Assembly: GCF_014197915.1 (NCBI RefSeq)
Contig: NZ_JACIGK010000010.1
Coordinates: 1-64,000 of the forward strand
Direction: 5' to 3'
Length of the DNA stretch: 64,000 bases
Source of the DNA: Roseospira visakhapatnamensis
GTDB taxonomy: Bacteria; Pseudomonadota; Alphaproteobacteria; Rhodospirillales; Rhodospirillaceae
The notes beneath the pieces were generated by a model. The model saw nothing but the letters and a program-made list of their open reading frames with translations. It did no database searches and was not told the DNA's origin. The position numbers and the translations under genes are program-made. Within the stretch, counting starts at the first letter, position 1. Each line of letters opens with the position of its first letter. Positions 7,656-18,170 of this stretch are shown piece by piece.

Positions 7656-9569
7656 ATGCTGCAGATCCGCGACATGACCTATCGCATCGCCGGGCGCGTC
7701 CTGTTCGACGGCGCGAGCGCTCACCTGCCCGCCGGCAGCCGCACCGGCCTGGTGGGCCGCAACGGCACGGGTAAGAGTACCCTGCTGCGCCTGATCCTGG
7801 GCGAGGCGGCGCCGGACAGCGGCGACCTGCTCACCCGCCCGCGCGCCCGCGTCGGCCGTCTGGCCCAGGAGGCCCCGGACGGCGACGTCCCCCTGATCGA
7901 CTGCGTGCTGGCCGCCGACACCGAACGGGCCGCCCTGCTGACCGAGGAGCAGGCGGCCACCGACGGCCCCACCGTGGACGCGCATCGCCTCGCCGAGATC
8001 CACGAGCGCCTGCTGGCCATCGAAGCCCACACCGCCCCCGCCCGCGCGGCCCGCATCCTGGCCGGCCTGGGTTTCCCGGCCGAGCACCAGTCCCGCCCCG
8101 TGGGTGACTACTCCGGCGGCTGGCGGATGCGCGTGGCGCTGGCCGCCGTGCTGTTCGCCCGGCCCGACCTCTTGCTGCTCGATGAACCCACCAACCACCT
8201 GGACCTGGAGGCCACGGTCTGGCTGGAAACCCACCTGGCGTCCTACCCGGGAACCCTGCTGGTCATCAGCCATGACCGCACCCTGTTGAACCGCGCGGTC
8301 AACCGCATCTGGCACCTGGACCAGGGTAAGCTGGTGGCCTATGGCGGCGCCTACGACACCTTCGAGAAGACCCGCCGCGAACAGCGGGACGTACAGGCGC
8401 GGGCCTATGAAAAGCAACAGGCCCAGCGCCAGCATATCCAGAGCTTCGTGGACCGCTTCCGCGCCAAGGCCACCAAGGCCCGCCAGGCGCAAAGCCGCCT
8501 GAAGATGCTTGAGAAGATGGACGTGCTGGTCCCGGTGGTCGAGGACCGGGCCATCGGCTTCGACTTCCCCGAGCCCCAGCCGCTCGCACCGCCGCTGGTG
8601 ACCATCGCCGGCGGCGTGGCGGGCTACGGCGACAGGCCCATCCTGCGCGGGCTCGACCTGCGCCTGGACATGGACGACCGCGTCGCGCTGTTGGGTGCCA
8701 ACGGCAACGGCAAGTCCACCCTGGCCAAGGTGATCGCCGGCCGCCTGCCCCTCATGGCCGGCCGGATGCAGGCGTCGCCCAAGCTGACCGTGGGCTACTT
8801 CGCCCAGCATCAATTGGACGAACTGGTGCCCGGCCAGACGCCGCTGTGGCACATGCGCCGCGCCCTGCCCGAGACCAACGACACGCGCTTGCGGGCGCAC
8901 CTGGGGCGCTTCGACTTCACGGTGCGTCATGCCGACACGCCGGTCGCCAACCTGTCGGGCGGCGAGAAGGCGCGGCTGCTCATCGCCCTCATGAGCACGG
9001 CCGAGCCGCACCTGATGATCCTGGACGAGCCCACCAACCACCTGGACATTGACACCCGCGAGGCCCTGGTGGCCGCCCTGAACGCCTATGCCGGCGCGGT
9101 GATCCTGATCACCCACGACCCGCATCTGGTGGAGCTGGCCGCGGACCGCCTGTGGCTGGTGGACGGCGGCACGGTGGCGCCCTTCGACGGCGACATGGAC
9201 GACTATCGCAAACTGCTTCTGGAGCGCGCCCGGGAGGACCGGCGCGAGGCGGCCGGGGCGGGCGCATCCGCCACGGCCGCCTCGCCGTCGCGCAAGGATG
9301 AACGCCGCGCCGCCGCCGATCTGCGCGCCCGCACCGCGCCCCTGCGCAAGGCCATCCGGGCGGCGGAGACCGACCTGGAAAAACTGGCCGCCGAGAAGGC
9401 GCGCCTTGAGGCCGCCCTGGCCGATCCGAAACTTTACGAAGGTCCGGCGGACCGCGTCACCCGGCTTCAGATCGACCTGGGCGACATCGGCAAGAAGACC
9501 GACGCCGCCGAGGCCCGCTGGCTGGAGGCCCAGGAGGCGCTGGAGACGGCCGAGGCGGCGGCGGGGTAG
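7656..9569 (+). CDS. ABC-F family ATPase (YheS/Uup type)
   Basis: A 637-residue protein with two ATP-binding cassettes and no membrane domain, as in the ribosome-associated ABC-F proteins. Cassette 1: Walker A GRNGTGKST at 34-42, signature SGGWRMR near 152, Walker B LLLLDEPTNHLD near 172. Cassette 2: Walker A GANGNGKST near 347, signature SGGEKARL near 433, Walker B LMILDEPTNHLD near 451. A charged linker of about 80 residues (around 235-310, rich in QAQRQ and KATKARQAQ) separates them. A C-terminal coiled coil (about 535-637) follows. The family remodels stalled or initiating ribosomes; the specific role here is inferred. Confidence 0.92.
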   Translation: MLQIRDMTYRIAGRVLFDGASAHLPAGSRTGLVGRNGTGKSTLLRLILGEAAPDSGDLLTRPRARVGRLAQEAPDGDVPLIDCVLAADTERAALLTEEQAATDGPTVDAHRLAEIHERLLAIEAHTAPARAARILAGLGFPAEHQSRPVGDYSGGWRMRVALAAVLFARPDLLLLDEPTNHLDLEATVWLETHLASYPGTLLVISHDRTLLNRAVNRIWHLDQGKLVAYGGAYDTFEKTRREQRDVQARAYEKQQAQRQHIQSFVDRFRAKATKARQAQSRLKMLEKMDVLVPVVEDRAIGFDFPEPQPLAPPLVTIAGGVAGYGDRPILRGLDLRLDMDDRVALLGANGNGKSTLAKVIAGRLPLMAGRMQASPKLTVGYFAQHQLDELVPGQTPLWHMRRALPETNDTRLRAHLGRFDFTVRHADTPVANLSGGEKARLLIALMSTAEPHLMILDEPTNHLDIDTREALVAALNAYAGAVILITHDPHLVELAADRLWLVDGGTVAPFDGDMDDYRKLLLERAREDRREAAGAGASATAASPSRKDERRAAADLRARTAPLRKAIRAAETDLEKLAAEKARLEAALADPKLYEGPADRVTRLQIDLGDIGKKTDAAEARWLEAQEALETAEAAAG

Positions 9570-9591
9570 CCCAGCCCCCCGGCCCCGGCGC

Positions 9592-9798
9592 TCACGTGGT
9601 GTGGCACGGCGCGCAACAGTGGCGGCAGCCGTTGGATTGCGGATAGTGCATCTTGGCCCGCATCATCGCGCTGTGGCAGTCGGTGTGGTACCCCAGGTCC
9701 ATCACCTGCTTCTTCTCCGGCCAGAACAAGCAGTCCTCCTTGTGGACCTCGTGGTCGCCATTGGCCTGAGGAGTCTTGTTGACGCAGTACTTGTCCAT
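9592..9798 (-). CDS. Small cysteine-rich conserved protein
   Basis: A 68-residue protein starting MDKYCVNKTPQANGDHEVH and ending in a cluster of Cys and His (NGCRHCCAPCHTT), with two more cysteines between. The pattern (NGDHEVH-x3-C, then LGYHTDCHSAM and a terminal C-rich motif) resembles a small bacterial family of unknown function. The cysteines suggest metal binding. ATG 9798 is preferred over TTG 9813 because GGAG lies 7 bases upstream. It is convergent with the ABC-F gene and divergent from the lipoprotein gene. Confidence 0.7.
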   Translation of the reverse strand: MDKYCVNKTPQANGDHEVHKEDCLFWPEKKQVMDLGYHTDCHSAMMRAKMHYPQSNGCRHCCAPCHTT

Positions 9799-9998
9799 GG
9801 TGTGCTCCGGCAAGGGAAGGCGAATCCGGCGCGCATCGTGTCATGGCCCCACCGGCGGAGGCAATGCGCGTCGGGACGGGACCGGCGCTCCGGGGTCGGG
9901 GGACCATGGCGCGGCGGCATCGCCGGTGGCCCGTGACCCGGGTCCGGCCGCGTGGTATGGGATCCGCTCCTCGTCGGAACCGCCGGAGCCCCTTGCCC

Positions 9999-10277
9999 AT
10001 GCCGCGTCGCCGTTCGCCCCTGGTCCCGCCCGCGTCCCTGCTCCTCCTCGCCGGTCTGGCCCTGGCCGCCTGTTCCTCGGACGGCGTCGTGGACACCGAC
10101 GGCCGGCGCCTCACCCGGCTGGAGCACCTGCAGCTTTACTGCCAGACCCAGCCCTGCGAATGCGCGGACGCCGAAGCGGTGCTGTTCGCCGAGCGCGATC
10201 CCATCGAGCCCACCTGGCGGGTCACCGGCGAGCCCGAGTGCCCCGCCGGGTTCGTGCTGGAGCCGGCGTCGGACTGA
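9999..10277 (+). CDS. Small putative lipoprotein
   Basis: A 92-residue protein with a basic N-terminus, a hydrophobic stretch and the lipobox LAAC (Cys25), so the mature part of 67 residues is predicted to be lipid-anchored outside the inner membrane. The mature part has cysteines in LYCQTQPCECADAE and EPECPAG that could form disulfides. GGAG 10 bases upstream supports ATG 9999. No family recognised. It is convergent with tgt, whose stop codon lies 6 bp away. Confidence 0.65.
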   Translation: MPRRRSPLVPPASLLLLAGLALAACSSDGVVDTDGRRLTRLEHLQLYCQTQPCECADAEAVLFAERDPIEPTWRVTGEPECPAGFVLEPASD

Positions 10278-10283
10278 GGCCCG

Positions 10284-11429
10284 TCACAGGGGCTCGACAT
10301 CCCCGGCCTCGTACCCCGCCAGAACCGCCGTCGCGAAGGCGTCCAGGCGCCCCTCGGCGATGGCCGCGCGGATCCCGGCCATCAGGTCCTGGTAGTACTG
10401 AAGATTATGCCAGGTCAGCAGCATCGGCCCGAGGATCTCGCCGGCGCGGATCAGGTGATGCAGGTAGGCCCGCGTGTGCCCCTGGCAGCAGGGGCAGGAA
10501 CACCCCTCGTCCAGCGGCCGGGGATCCTCGGCATGGCGGGCGTTGCGCAAGTTGACCGTCCCCCGGCGCGTGAACGCCTGCGCCGTCCGGCCGGAGCGGG
10601 TGGGCATGACGCAGTCGAACATGTCCACGCCGCGCCGCACAGCCGCGAGAATGTCCTGGGGCCGCCCGACCCCCATCAGGTAGCGCGGCCGGTCGTCGGG
10701 CAGCAGCGGCGCGGTGTGCTCCAGCATCCGCAGCATCGCGTCGTGGGGCTCGCCCACCGCCAGCCCGCCGATGGCGTAGCCGTCGAAGCCGATGCCCGTC
10801 AGCGCCGCCGCCGACTCGGTGCGCAGGTGCGGATACACGCCCCCCTGGACGATGCCGAACAGGGCATGGCCCGGCCGCTCCACAAAGGCCGCGCGGCACC
10901 GCCCGGCCCAGCGCATGGACAGCCGCATGGAGGCCGCCGCCTGCTCCTCGGTGGCCGGATAGGGCGTGCACTCGTCGAAGGCCATGGTGATGGTGGCGCC
11001 CAACAGGTGCTGGATCTCGACGGAGCGCTCCGGCGTCAGGCGATGGCGCGAGCCGTCGACGTGCGACTGGAAGGTCACGCCGTCGTCGTCCAGGCGCCTC
11101 AGCTTGGCCAGGCTCATGACCTGGAAGCCGCCGGAATCGGTCAGCACCGGCCCGGGCCAGGCCATGAAGGCGCGCAGGCCGCCCAGGCGCGCCACCCGCT
11201 CCGCCCCCGGGCGCAGCATCAGGTGATAGGTATTGCCGAGCACGATTTGCGCGCCGGTCTCGGCGACGCTCTCGGGGCGCATGGCCTTCACGGTGGCGGC
11301 GGTGCCCACCGGCATGAAGGCGGGCGTGTCGATGGCGCCGTGGGCGGTCTCGACGCGGCCCAGGCGGGCGGCGCCGTCGGTGGCCAGGCGGGTATAGCGG
11401 AAGGCGGGCACGATCGGATCGGTCATCAC
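10284..11429 (-). CDS. tgt: tRNA-guanine transglycosylase (queuine tRNA-ribosyltransferase)
   Basis: A 381-residue enzyme that exchanges guanine 34 of GUN-anticodon tRNAs for the queuosine precursor preQ1. It contains [13 protein letters not shown] (the first catalytic Asp region), [16 protein letters not shown] (the second catalytic Asp and substrate loop) and the zinc site [17 protein letters not shown] near residue 308-325. Length matches the family. The first two codons are both ATG. No other queuosine gene is in the window. Confidence 0.96.
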   Translation of the reverse strand: MMTDPIVPAFRYTRLATDGAARLGRVETAHGAIDTPAFMPVGTAATVKAMRPESVAETGAQIVLGNTYHLMLRPGAERVARLGGLRAFMAWPGPVLTDSGGFQVMSLAKLRRLDDDGVTFQSHVDGSRHRLTPERSVEIQHLLGATITMAFDECTPYPATEEQAAASMRLSMRWAGRCRAAFVERPGHALFGIVQGGVYPHLRTESAAALTGIGFDGYAIGGLAVGEPHDAMLRMLEHTAPLLPDDRPRYLMGVGRPQDILAAVRRGVDMFDCVMPTRSGRTAQAFTRRGTVNLRNARHAEDPRPLDEGCSCPCCQGHTRAYLHHLIRAGEILGPMLLTWHNLQYYQDLMAGIRAAIAEGRLDAFATAVLAGYEAGDVEPL

Positions 11430-11523
11430 CGGGTGATAGCCGGGCGCCCGCGCCGGCTCAAGGGAAAGCGCGACCCGGCGGGCCGGGCCGCGTTTCCATG
11501 CCGCGCCCTGACGGGCGCGTCGG

Positions 11524-12948
11524 TTACTTGGCGTCCGACCAGGCCGCCCGGTCGATGTTCAGATCGGCATAGGCGTCCACGTCGAGGACCGGATCGTCGA
11601 TGCCCGCGCGCAGTTGCTGCCGGTAGTCCTTCAGAAGACGCATGCCGATGGGGAACAGCATGGTCAGCGCGACCAGGTTGACCAGGGCCAGGATGCCCAT
11701 CAGCGGGTCGGAGAAGAAGAACACGGCCGTCGCGGCCGGCGCCGTCGCGCCCAGGAACACCACACCCACGACCGCGACCCGGATCCCGTGAAGCACGGCG
11801 CGACTTTCGGTGAACACCGTCAACGCGGTCTCGCCGAGGTAGTAGTTGTAGATGATCGAGCTGAAGGAGAACAGCAGCACCGCGAACGTCAGGAAGTACT
11901 GTGCCCAGTCGCCGATATGACTGACCAGAGACTGCTGGGTCAGGGCGACGCCGTTGATGTCCTGCGCCCCCGGGACGTAGACGTCACCCAGCAGGATCAC
12001 GAACGCCGTGCACGAACAAATGATCATGGTGTCGATGAACACGGACAGCGACTGCACGATCCCCTGGCTGATCGGATGCTTGACATGGGCGACCGCCGCC
12101 ACGTTCGGGGCCGAGCCCAGGCCCGCCTCGTTGGAGAACAGGCCGCGCCGCAGGCCCTGGGCGATGGCCGCGCCAATACCGCCGCTGACGGCGGTCTCGA
12201 TGCCGAAGGCGTTGGCGACGATCGAGTACAGCACGCCCGGCAGTTCGGGCAGATTGATCAGCGTGACGAACAGCGCCATGCCGATGTAGGTGACGGCCAT
12301 CACGGGAATGATGATGTCCGCCGCCTTGGCGATGCGTCGGATGCCCCCGTAGACGATGAAGGCGGTCAGCGCCGCCAGGAACAGGCCCGTGTAAAGGCGC
12401 TCGACCCCCAGGCTGTCGTTGGCCGCGCCGGCCACGGTGTTGCCCTGGAAGGCATTGAACCCGAAGGCGAAGGCGGCGATCAGGCAGACGGCGTACAGGA
12501 CCGCCAGCCAACGGAACTGCTCGCCCAGGCCGAAGATGATGTAGCGCGCCGGACCGCCGCGATAGGTGCCGTCCGGCTCGGCGCGTTTATAGAGCTGCGC
12601 CAGCGAGCATTCGAACAGGCTGGTCGCCATGCCCACCAGGGCGATGGCCCACATCCAGAACACGGCCCCCGGGCCGCCCAGCGTGATGGCGACGGCCACG
12701 CCGGCGATGTTGCCGCCGCCGACGCGCCCGCCGACGCTGACCAGCAGGGCCTCGCGCGAGCTGATGCGGCGGCCGTCGGTGCCCTCCCGTGGGCTGTACA
12801 GCACCCGGAACATGCGTCCGAAGAACTCGAACTGCACCAGCTTCGAGATCAACGTAAAGAAGATGCCAAGCACAACAAGGAACGGGATCAACGACCACCC
12901 CCAGGTCAGATCCCCGATCAGTGCGAAAATACCCTCAACGACGTCCAT
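11524..12948 (-). CDS. Alanine/glycine:cation symporter (AGCS) family protein
   Basis: A 474-residue sodium- or proton-coupled amino acid symporter with about 10-11 predicted membrane helices. Family segments visible include [23 protein letters not shown] in the N-terminal third (binding-site region) and [20 protein letters not shown] in the middle. ATG 12948 follows a GGGGGA box; an open frame runs upstream to 13056 but encodes non-conserved sequence. It is divergent from the DUF3576 lipoprotein gene. Confidence 0.92.
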   Translation of the reverse strand: MDVVEGIFALIGDLTWGWSLIPFLVVLGIFFTLISKLVQFEFFGRMFRVLYSPREGTDGRRISSREALLVSVGGRVGGGNIAGVAVAITLGGPGAVFWMWAIALVGMATSLFECSLAQLYKRAEPDGTYRGGPARYIIFGLGEQFRWLAVLYAVCLIAAFAFGFNAFQGNTVAGAANDSLGVERLYTGLFLAALTAFIVYGGIRRIAKAADIIIPVMAVTYIGMALFVTLINLPELPGVLYSIVANAFGIETAVSGGIGAAIAQGLRRGLFSNEAGLGSAPNVAAVAHVKHPISQGIVQSLSVFIDTMIICSCTAFVILLGDVYVPGAQDINGVALTQQSLVSHIGDWAQYFLTFAVLLFSFSSIIYNYYLGETALTVFTESRAVLHGIRVAVVGVVFLGATAPAATAVFFFSDPLMGILALVNLVALTMLFPIGMRLLKDYRQQLRAGIDDPVLDVDAYADLNIDRAAWSDAK

Positions 12949-13306
12949 CGTATCCCCCTTCAGACCAAGCGGTGTCCATCCACGACACGCCGGGCGGTCC
13001 CGGCGTTGTGCGGTGACCAGAGCACCACCACGGTCGAAGGGCAAGAAAAGTGTCATCCGGTGGACGAGGACGCGGATCGGCCCGGCGGATCCGCGCCAGG
13101 ATCACGAAACTGATGCCAGTGGCCCCCGCACGGCGCCCGCGAAGACGCCCGGATCCCGTGCGCCGGCCCGGCCAGCCGGTGCCGGGGCCGCGCCGGCCGG
13201 CTCCCTGGGAGGGGGACGGCCCTGTTGCCCCGACGCCGCCCCTATTATAAGGATGGAGCGGCCGCTCCGGGATGGCCCCGGACCGGCGGGCAAGGGAACA
13301 ACCATC

Positions 13307-13846
13307 ATGCGTCTGCTCTGGGTGTCCATGGCGATGGTCCTTTTGGCCGGAGGGTGCGAGTACGCCAAGCCCATCTATCCGGACAAGCCGCCCGGCGAGA
13401 GCCGGACCGTGCGCCGCGACCTGAGCAAGCCGTACGAGCGCGACACCATCTTCGGCCCGGGCGGCATGGACCTGTTCGGCAGCGGCGAGGACGATGGCCC
13501 GGCGGGCACCGCCGGCATCGGCGTGAACAGCTTTCTCTGGCGCGCGTCGCTGGACACCATCGCCTTCATGCCGCTGTCCTCGGCCGATCCCTTCGGCGGC
13601 GTGATCATCACCGACTGGTACACGCCCAGCGACACCCCCGCCGAGCGGTTCAAGGTGAATGTCTACATCCTGGCCAAGGCGCTGCGGGCCGACGGCATCG
13701 AGGTCTCGGTGTTCAAGCAGCAGCGCGTCGAGGGGATGCCCGACTGGACCGACATCCCCGTGGACGAGGGCATCGCCACCAAGCTGGAAGACGCCATCCT
13801 GACCCGCGCCCGCCAACTCCGCATGGCGTCCTTGCGCGAGCAATAG
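13307..13846 (+). CDS. DUF3576-type lipoprotein
   Basis: A 179-residue protein with a short signal peptide and lipobox LAGGC (Cys17). The mature part (NSFLWRASLDTIAFMPLSSADPFGGVIITDWY) is typical of DUF3576, an alphaproteobacterial family of envelope lipoproteins found just upstream of leuS. Function unknown; an outer-membrane location is inferred from the lipobox and the neighbouring lptE. ATG 13307 follows AAGGGAA. The frame is open far upstream, but only this start gives a signal peptide. Confidence 0.86.
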   Translation: MRLLWVSMAMVLLAGGCEYAKPIYPDKPPGESRTVRRDLSKPYERDTIFGPGGMDLFGSGEDDGPAGTAGIGVNSFLWRASLDTIAFMPLSSADPFGGVIITDWYTPSDTPAERFKVNVYILAKALRADGIEVSVFKQQRVEGMPDWTDIPVDEGIATKLEDAILTRARQLRMASLREQ

Positions 13847-13972
13847 GGCCGGCCACGGCCCGTCCCCACCGCCCCTCGGCCCGGCCAGCGCCGGGCCTCC
13901 GTTTCCAAGCGCCCCGGGCGCGACCGATGCGGTCGGCGCCCCACGATCAGGATCCGAAGGACCGTTTCCCTC

Positions 13973-16567
13973 ATGGCCGTCGCCGAGCGTTATGCCGTCA
14001 AGGAGTCCGAGGCCCACTGGCAGCAGGTGTGGGCCGAGCGTGCCTGCTTCCGCGCCACCGAGGACCCCGAACGCCCCAAGTACTACGTGCTGGAGATGTT
14101 CCCCTATCCGTCGGGACGCATCCACATGGGTCACCTGCGCAACTACACCATGGGCGACCTGGTGGCCCGATACCGGCGCGCGCGCGGCCACATGGTCCTG
14201 CATCCCATGGGTTGGGACGCCTTCGGCCTGCCGGCGGAGAACGCGGCCATCCAGCGCGGCGTGCACCCGGCCACATGGACGCGCGAGAACATCGCCGCCA
14301 TGCGCGACCAGTTCAAGCCCATGGGCCTGTCCATCGACTGGACGCGCGAGATCGCCACCTGCGAGCCCGAATACTACCGCCATGAACAAAAGATGTTCCT
14401 GGACTTCCTCAAGGCCGGGCTCGCCTATCGCACCGAGACCTGGGTGAACTGGGACCCGGTGGAGCACACCGTGCTCGCCAACGAACAGGTGATCGACGGC
14501 AAGGGCTGGCGCTCCGGCGCCCCCGTCGAGCGGCGCAAACTGGCCCAGTGGTCGTTCCGCATCACCCGCTATGCCGAGGACCTGTTGCAGGCCATCCAGG
14601 ACCTGGACCGCTGGCCCGACAAGGTCCGCGCCATGCAGACCAACTGGATCGGCCGGTCGGAGGGCGCGCGGGTACGCTGGGATCTGGCGGACCGCGACGA
14701 CGCGCTGGAGGTCTTCACGACCCGGCCGGACACGCTCTACGGCGCCTCGTTCTGCGCCATCTCGCCGAACCATCCGCTGGCCGCCGAACTGGCCCGGGAC
14801 AATCCGGACCTGGCCGCCTTCATCGCCGAGTGCGCCCGCCTGGGCACCAGCGAGGAGGCCATCGAAACCGCCGAGAAGCGCGGCTTCGACACCGGGCTGC
14901 GGGCGGTCCATCCGCTCGACCCCTCCTGGACCGTGCCGGTGCACGTGGCCAACTTCGTACTCATGGAATACGGCACCGGCGCCATCTTCGGCTGCCCGGC
15001 CCATGACCAGCGCGACTTCGATTTCGCCAGGAAGTACGACCTGCCCATTCTCGCCGTGGTCGCCCCCCGGGACACCGACCCGGTGGCCTTCGCCGCCGAC
15101 CTGACCGCCGGCACCGAAGCCTTCGTGGGCGACGGCGTGGCCATCAACTCCCGGTTCCTCGACGGCCTGGGCGTGGCCGACGCCAAGCGCGCGGTGATCG
15201 AACGCCTGGAAAGCCTGGGCAAGGGCGAGGGCACGGTGCAGTACCGCCTGCGCGACTGGGGCGTGTCGCGGCAACGCTACTGGGGCTGCCCGATCCCGGT
15301 GATCCACTGCCCATCCTGCGGCATCGTCCCAGTGCCCGAGGACCAGTTGCCGGTCACCCTGCCCGAGGACGTGACCTTCGACGCGCCCGGAAACCCGCTG
15401 GACCGCCATCCCACCTGGGCGCACGTGGACTGTCCCACCTGCGGGACCGCCGCCCGGCGCGAGACCGACACCTTCGACACCTTCGTCGAGTCCTCCTGGT
15501 ACTTCGCCCGCTTCTGCGCCCCGCACAGCGACACCGTGGCCTTCGACCGCGCCGCCGTGGACTACTGGCTGCCGGTGGACCAGTACATCGGCGGGGTCGA
15601 GCACGCGGTGCTGCACCTGCTCTATTCGCGCTTCTTCATGCGGGCCCTGCGCGACTGCGGCTATCTGGCGGGGGCCGAGCCCTTCGCCGGCCTGTTCACC
15701 CAGGGCATGGTCACCCACGAGACCTATCAGGCGGCCGACGGGTCCTGGCTGGAACCGGCCGAGGTGGAGAGGACCGACGACGGCGGCGCCCGCCGCCTGT
15801 CCGACGGCGCGCCGGTCACCGTCGGCCGCTCCGAGAAAATGTCCAAGTCCCGGCGCAACACCGTGGACCCCGAACGGATCCTGGACACCTACGGCGCCGA
15901 CGCCGCGCGGCTGTTCATTGTCTCCGACAACCCGCCGGACGGCGACATGGAGTGGTCCGACGCCGGCCTGGAGGGCGCCTGGCGCTACGTCAACCGCATC
16001 TGGCGCCTGGTGGCCGCGCCGCCCGTGCCGCTGCCGCCGGCCGGAACCCCGGTGCCGGTGGCCGACCTGGACGCGCCCACCCTGGGGCTGTACCGGCGGG
16101 CGCACAAGACCATCGCCGGCGTGACCGAGGATCTGGAGCGCTTCCGCTTCAACACCGCCGTCGCCCGCATCCGCGAGTTGACCAACGCCCTGGGCGACCT
16201 CAAGGCCGACGCGCCGGGCGCCGCCGCCGTCGCTCGGTTCTGCGTGGAAACGGCGGTACGGTTGCTCAATCCCATGGTGCCGCACCTGACGGAAAGCTGC
16301 TGGCAGGCGCTGGGCGGATCGACCATCCTGGCGGAGTCCGACTGGCCCCAGGCCGACCCGGCCCACCTGGTGGACGACACCGTCACCTTGGCCGTGCAGG
16401 TCAACGGCAAGCTGCGCGGCAACGTCTCCCTTCCCAGGGACTGCCCCAAGGCGGAAGCCGAGGCCGCCGCCCTGGCGGTGGACAACGTGCGCGCCCATAC
16501 CGAGGGCAAGACCATCCGCAAGGTGGTGGTGGTGCCCAACCGCATCGTCAACATCGTGGTGGGCTGA
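13973..16567 (+). CDS. leuS: Leucyl-tRNA synthetase
   Basis: An 864-residue class Ia synthetase charging tRNA-Leu. The HIGH motif appears as HMGH (residues 51-54, in [20 protein letters not shown]). The CP1 editing domain (about 220-420) includes [20 protein letters not shown] and the conserved Asp region [17 protein letters not shown] is at about 622-626. The C-terminal anticodon-binding domain ends with [13 protein letters not shown] and [14 protein letters not shown]. Full length, with no break. It is followed by lptE in the order common in alphaproteobacteria. Confidence 0.98.
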   Translation: MAVAERYAVKESEAHWQQVWAERACFRATEDPERPKYYVLEMFPYPSGRIHMGHLRNYTMGDLVARYRRARGHMVLHPMGWDAFGLPAENAAIQRGVHPATWTRENIAAMRDQFKPMGLSIDWTREIATCEPEYYRHEQKMFLDFLKAGLAYRTETWVNWDPVEHTVLANEQVIDGKGWRSGAPVERRKLAQWSFRITRYAEDLLQAIQDLDRWPDKVRAMQTNWIGRSEGARVRWDLADRDDALEVFTTRPDTLYGASFCAISPNHPLAAELARDNPDLAAFIAECARLGTSEEAIETAEKRGFDTGLRAVHPLDPSWTVPVHVANFVLMEYGTGAIFGCPAHDQRDFDFARKYDLPILAVVAPRDTDPVAFAADLTAGTEAFVGDGVAINSRFLDGLGVADAKRAVIERLESLGKGEGTVQYRLRDWGVSRQRYWGCPIPVIHCPSCGIVPVPEDQLPVTLPEDVTFDAPGNPLDRHPTWAHVDCPTCGTAARRETDTFDTFVESSWYFARFCAPHSDTVAFDRAAVDYWLPVDQYIGGVEHAVLHLLYSRFFMRALRDCGYLAGAEPFAGLFTQGMVTHETYQAADGSWLEPAEVERTDDGGARRLSDGAPVTVGRSEKMSKSRRNTVDPERILDTYGADAARLFIVSDNPPDGDMEWSDAGLEGAWRYVNRIWRLVAAPPVPLPPAGTPVPVADLDAPTLGLYRRAHKTIAGVTEDLERFRFNTAVARIRELTNALGDLKADAPGAAAVARFCVETAVRLLNPMVPHLTESCWQALGGSTILAESDWPQADPAHLVDDTVTLAVQVNGKLRGNVSLPRDCPKAEAEAAALAVDNVRAHTEGKTIRKVVVVPNRIVNIVVG

Positions 16568-16628
16568 GGACCACGGTGGTGTCCGGACCTCCCGGGCGCC
16601 AGATGGGGTCTCAACAGGGGTGACTCCG

Positions 16629-17300
16629 ATGCGCAATGACAGCGGGCCGAGGCCCCCCACCCCCTCCCTCTCCATTCCGGGACGGGAATCCGGGGGACGC
16701 CGGTCGCCACCGACGGCCTCCGCCCGTCATGGGGGAGATGGGGACGGCCCCCCCGAACGGCGTATCGATCGCCTCGGGCGCCGCGTCGTGTTGACCATGG
16801 CCCTGGGCGGTGTTGTCGCCGGCTGCGGCTTCCGGCCCGTGCACGGCCGCCGGGGCCGGGGCGGCGCGGCACTCACCAGCGTGGACGTGGCGCCGATCGC
16901 GGACCGCAGCGGGCAACTGTTGCGCAACGCGCTGCTGGACCGGTTGCGGCCGGTGGACGACGCCCCCCATGAACTGGTCGTGACCCTCTCCCTGGTGGAC
17001 CAGGACCTCGGCATCAGCGAGGACGACAAGCCGAGCCTCGCCACGCTCCACGGCCGCGCCGCCTGGCGTCTGCTGACCCGCATGGGTGACGGTCGCCAGC
17101 GTCTGGATCGGGAAGGCCAGTCGCGCGCGGCCGTCACGTACAACATCCTGGACAACCAGTATGCCACGGAACGCAACCGCCGCGCCGGCCAGGAGAGCAT
17201 CGCCGAGCAGATCGCCGCCGACATCGAGGCCCGGCTGATCGCCCACTTCGGATCCGGCGGGACCGGGTCCGGCGGGCCGGTGGCCTACCCGGGCTTCTGA
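16629..17300 (+). CDS. lptE: LPS-assembly lipoprotein LptE
   Basis: About 223 residues. LptE is the outer-membrane lipoprotein plug of the LptD translocon that inserts LPS. The segment RLGRRVVLTMALGGVVAGCGFRPVHG contains the basic/hydrophobic export signal, the lipobox (VAGC) and the GFRPV motif typical of alphaproteobacterial LptE. The mature domain has AVTYNILDNQYATERNRRAG. Position after leuS agrees. The start is uncertain: ATG 16629 follows AGGGG by 8 bases, but it gives an unusually long stretch (about 50 residues) before the hydrophobic core. The true start may be internal. Confidence 0.85.
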   Translation: MRNDSGPRPPTPSLSIPGRESGGRRSPPTASARHGGDGDGPPERRIDRLGRRVVLTMALGGVVAGCGFRPVHGRRGRGGAALTSVDVAPIADRSGQLLRNALLDRLRPVDDAPHELVVTLSLVDQDLGISEDDKPSLATLHGRAAWRLLTRMGDGRQRLDREGQSRAAVTYNILDNQYATERNRRAGQESIAEQIAADIEARLIAHFGSGGTGSGGPVAYPGF

Positions 17301-17323
17301 GCACGACGGTCTTGGGACCCGAC

Positions 17324-17350
17324 GATACCAGCCTATGGATGGCCGGTATC
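17324..17350. terminator. Hairpin downstream of lptE
   Basis: GATACC-A-GCC pairs with GGC-C-GGTATC across a 7-base loop, with one mismatch. It sits 24 bases after the lptE stop. The GATACCAGC arm resembles the ends of the small repeat at 35654-35735, so it may be a repeat remnant rather than a dedicated terminator. Confidence 0.35.
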
Positions 17351-17484
17351 AGAGTCGGCCGCAGCCCCCCCAGCGGAACCAGGGGAGAGAATGCCGGCCC
17401 ATTGCCATGAGAACGTTAGCCAAAAAATCCCCACATTTTTAGGGTCTTTTAGTTTGTTGCCGTGACTTAAGGAGGAAGCGAACC

Positions 17485-17808
17485 ATGAAAAGTACATCAA
17501 GAAGCCTTGCCCTACCTTTGATTGTTTTTGTGGTGCTCTCCACTTCAACAGTGTCGAACCAAGCGTGGGCGCAAGCGACCAAGGATATGTGGTGCGCTTG
17601 GTACAGGCTATCCCATGCGTCGGCGGCCACGCTCGATGTCTTGCCTGCCCACTATCCGACATGCGGTGGAGGAGCAGCCCATATTCCTAATGGTTATACT
17701 CTTTGGGTTTGGTGCGCTCAGGCCGGATGTGGGTCGGCGAAGCAAGCCCTGCACGATCACTACATCCGTACCAAAACTGTTCCAGACTGGCGCACGCAAG
17801 TCCGCTAA
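17485..17808 (+). CDS. Small secreted Cys-containing protein in AT-richer DNA
   Basis: A 107-residue protein with a clear signal peptide (basic start, hydrophobic core ALPLIVFVVLST, probable cleavage after AWA near residue 29). The mature part of about 77 residues has four cysteines (37, 60, 77, 82) and several Trp, so two disulfides are possible. AAGGAGG lies 10 bases before the ATG. No family recognised. Base composition and codon choice (many A/T third positions) differ from the neighbours, and the gene sits between lptE and holA, which are usually adjacent. Recent acquisition is the simplest reading. Confidence 0.6.
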   Translation: MKSTSRSLALPLIVFVVLSTSTVSNQAWAQATKDMWCAWYRLSHASAATLDVLPAHYPTCGGGAAHIPNGYTLWVWCAQAGCGSAKQALHDHYIRTKTVPDWRTQVR

Positions 17809-18170
17809 TGTGTTGGATGGGACGTCCTTTAAGCGGTCTTCAGGCTCTTTCCAAGGCGCTTCAAGTCGATAGCCCCCGTTAGAACGTAAACTCACGAGTA
17901 CCCCAATTGAATCCGAAGTTCGTTGAGAGGTCAAAGCGAGAAACAACGAACTTCGGATTGGGACCACTTGGGCAGTGACTAGATTGGTCGGTCGTGGGAG
18001 CACTCAGAAAAACTCTAGATACTGCCGACTCTATGCCCGCAATTTATAAGAGAAGGAATGGAGTATTCTTGAGGGGTGCGGGGTTTTTCGAGATCCCCCG
18101 TGACTCTCCTGACTGCACCGCAGCCCGCCCCCCCTGCCCGGCTTGTCCCCATGCCCAGAACGCCATCCCG
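17809..18170. other. AT-richer gap before holA
   Basis: No gene could be supported here. The stretch continues the lower-GC composition of the preceding small gene and contains a long hairpin (see 17910-17959). GC content returns to the window norm around 18110. It may be the remainder of an acquired segment. Confidence 0.4.
17910..17959. repeat. Long perfect hairpin in the AT-richer insert
   Basis: A 16-base arm (AATCCGAAGTTCGTTG, 17910-17925) is perfectly complementary to 17944-17959 across an 18-base loop. There is no T-run after it, so it is not a standard intrinsic terminator. It could be a structured RNA, an end of a small mobile element or a protein-binding site. Confidence 0.6.

Noticed and set aside
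12935-16675. Open frame of more than 1200 codons antisense to leuS
   Set aside because: It lies wholly opposite a textbook leuS and has only Gly/His/Arg/Ala-rich composition with no motif; a by-product of GC-rich third positions.
17809-18170. tRNA or tmRNA gene in the AT-richer gap as an integration site
   Set aside because: No cloverleaf with T-loop GTTCRA and a matching acceptor stem could be drawn.
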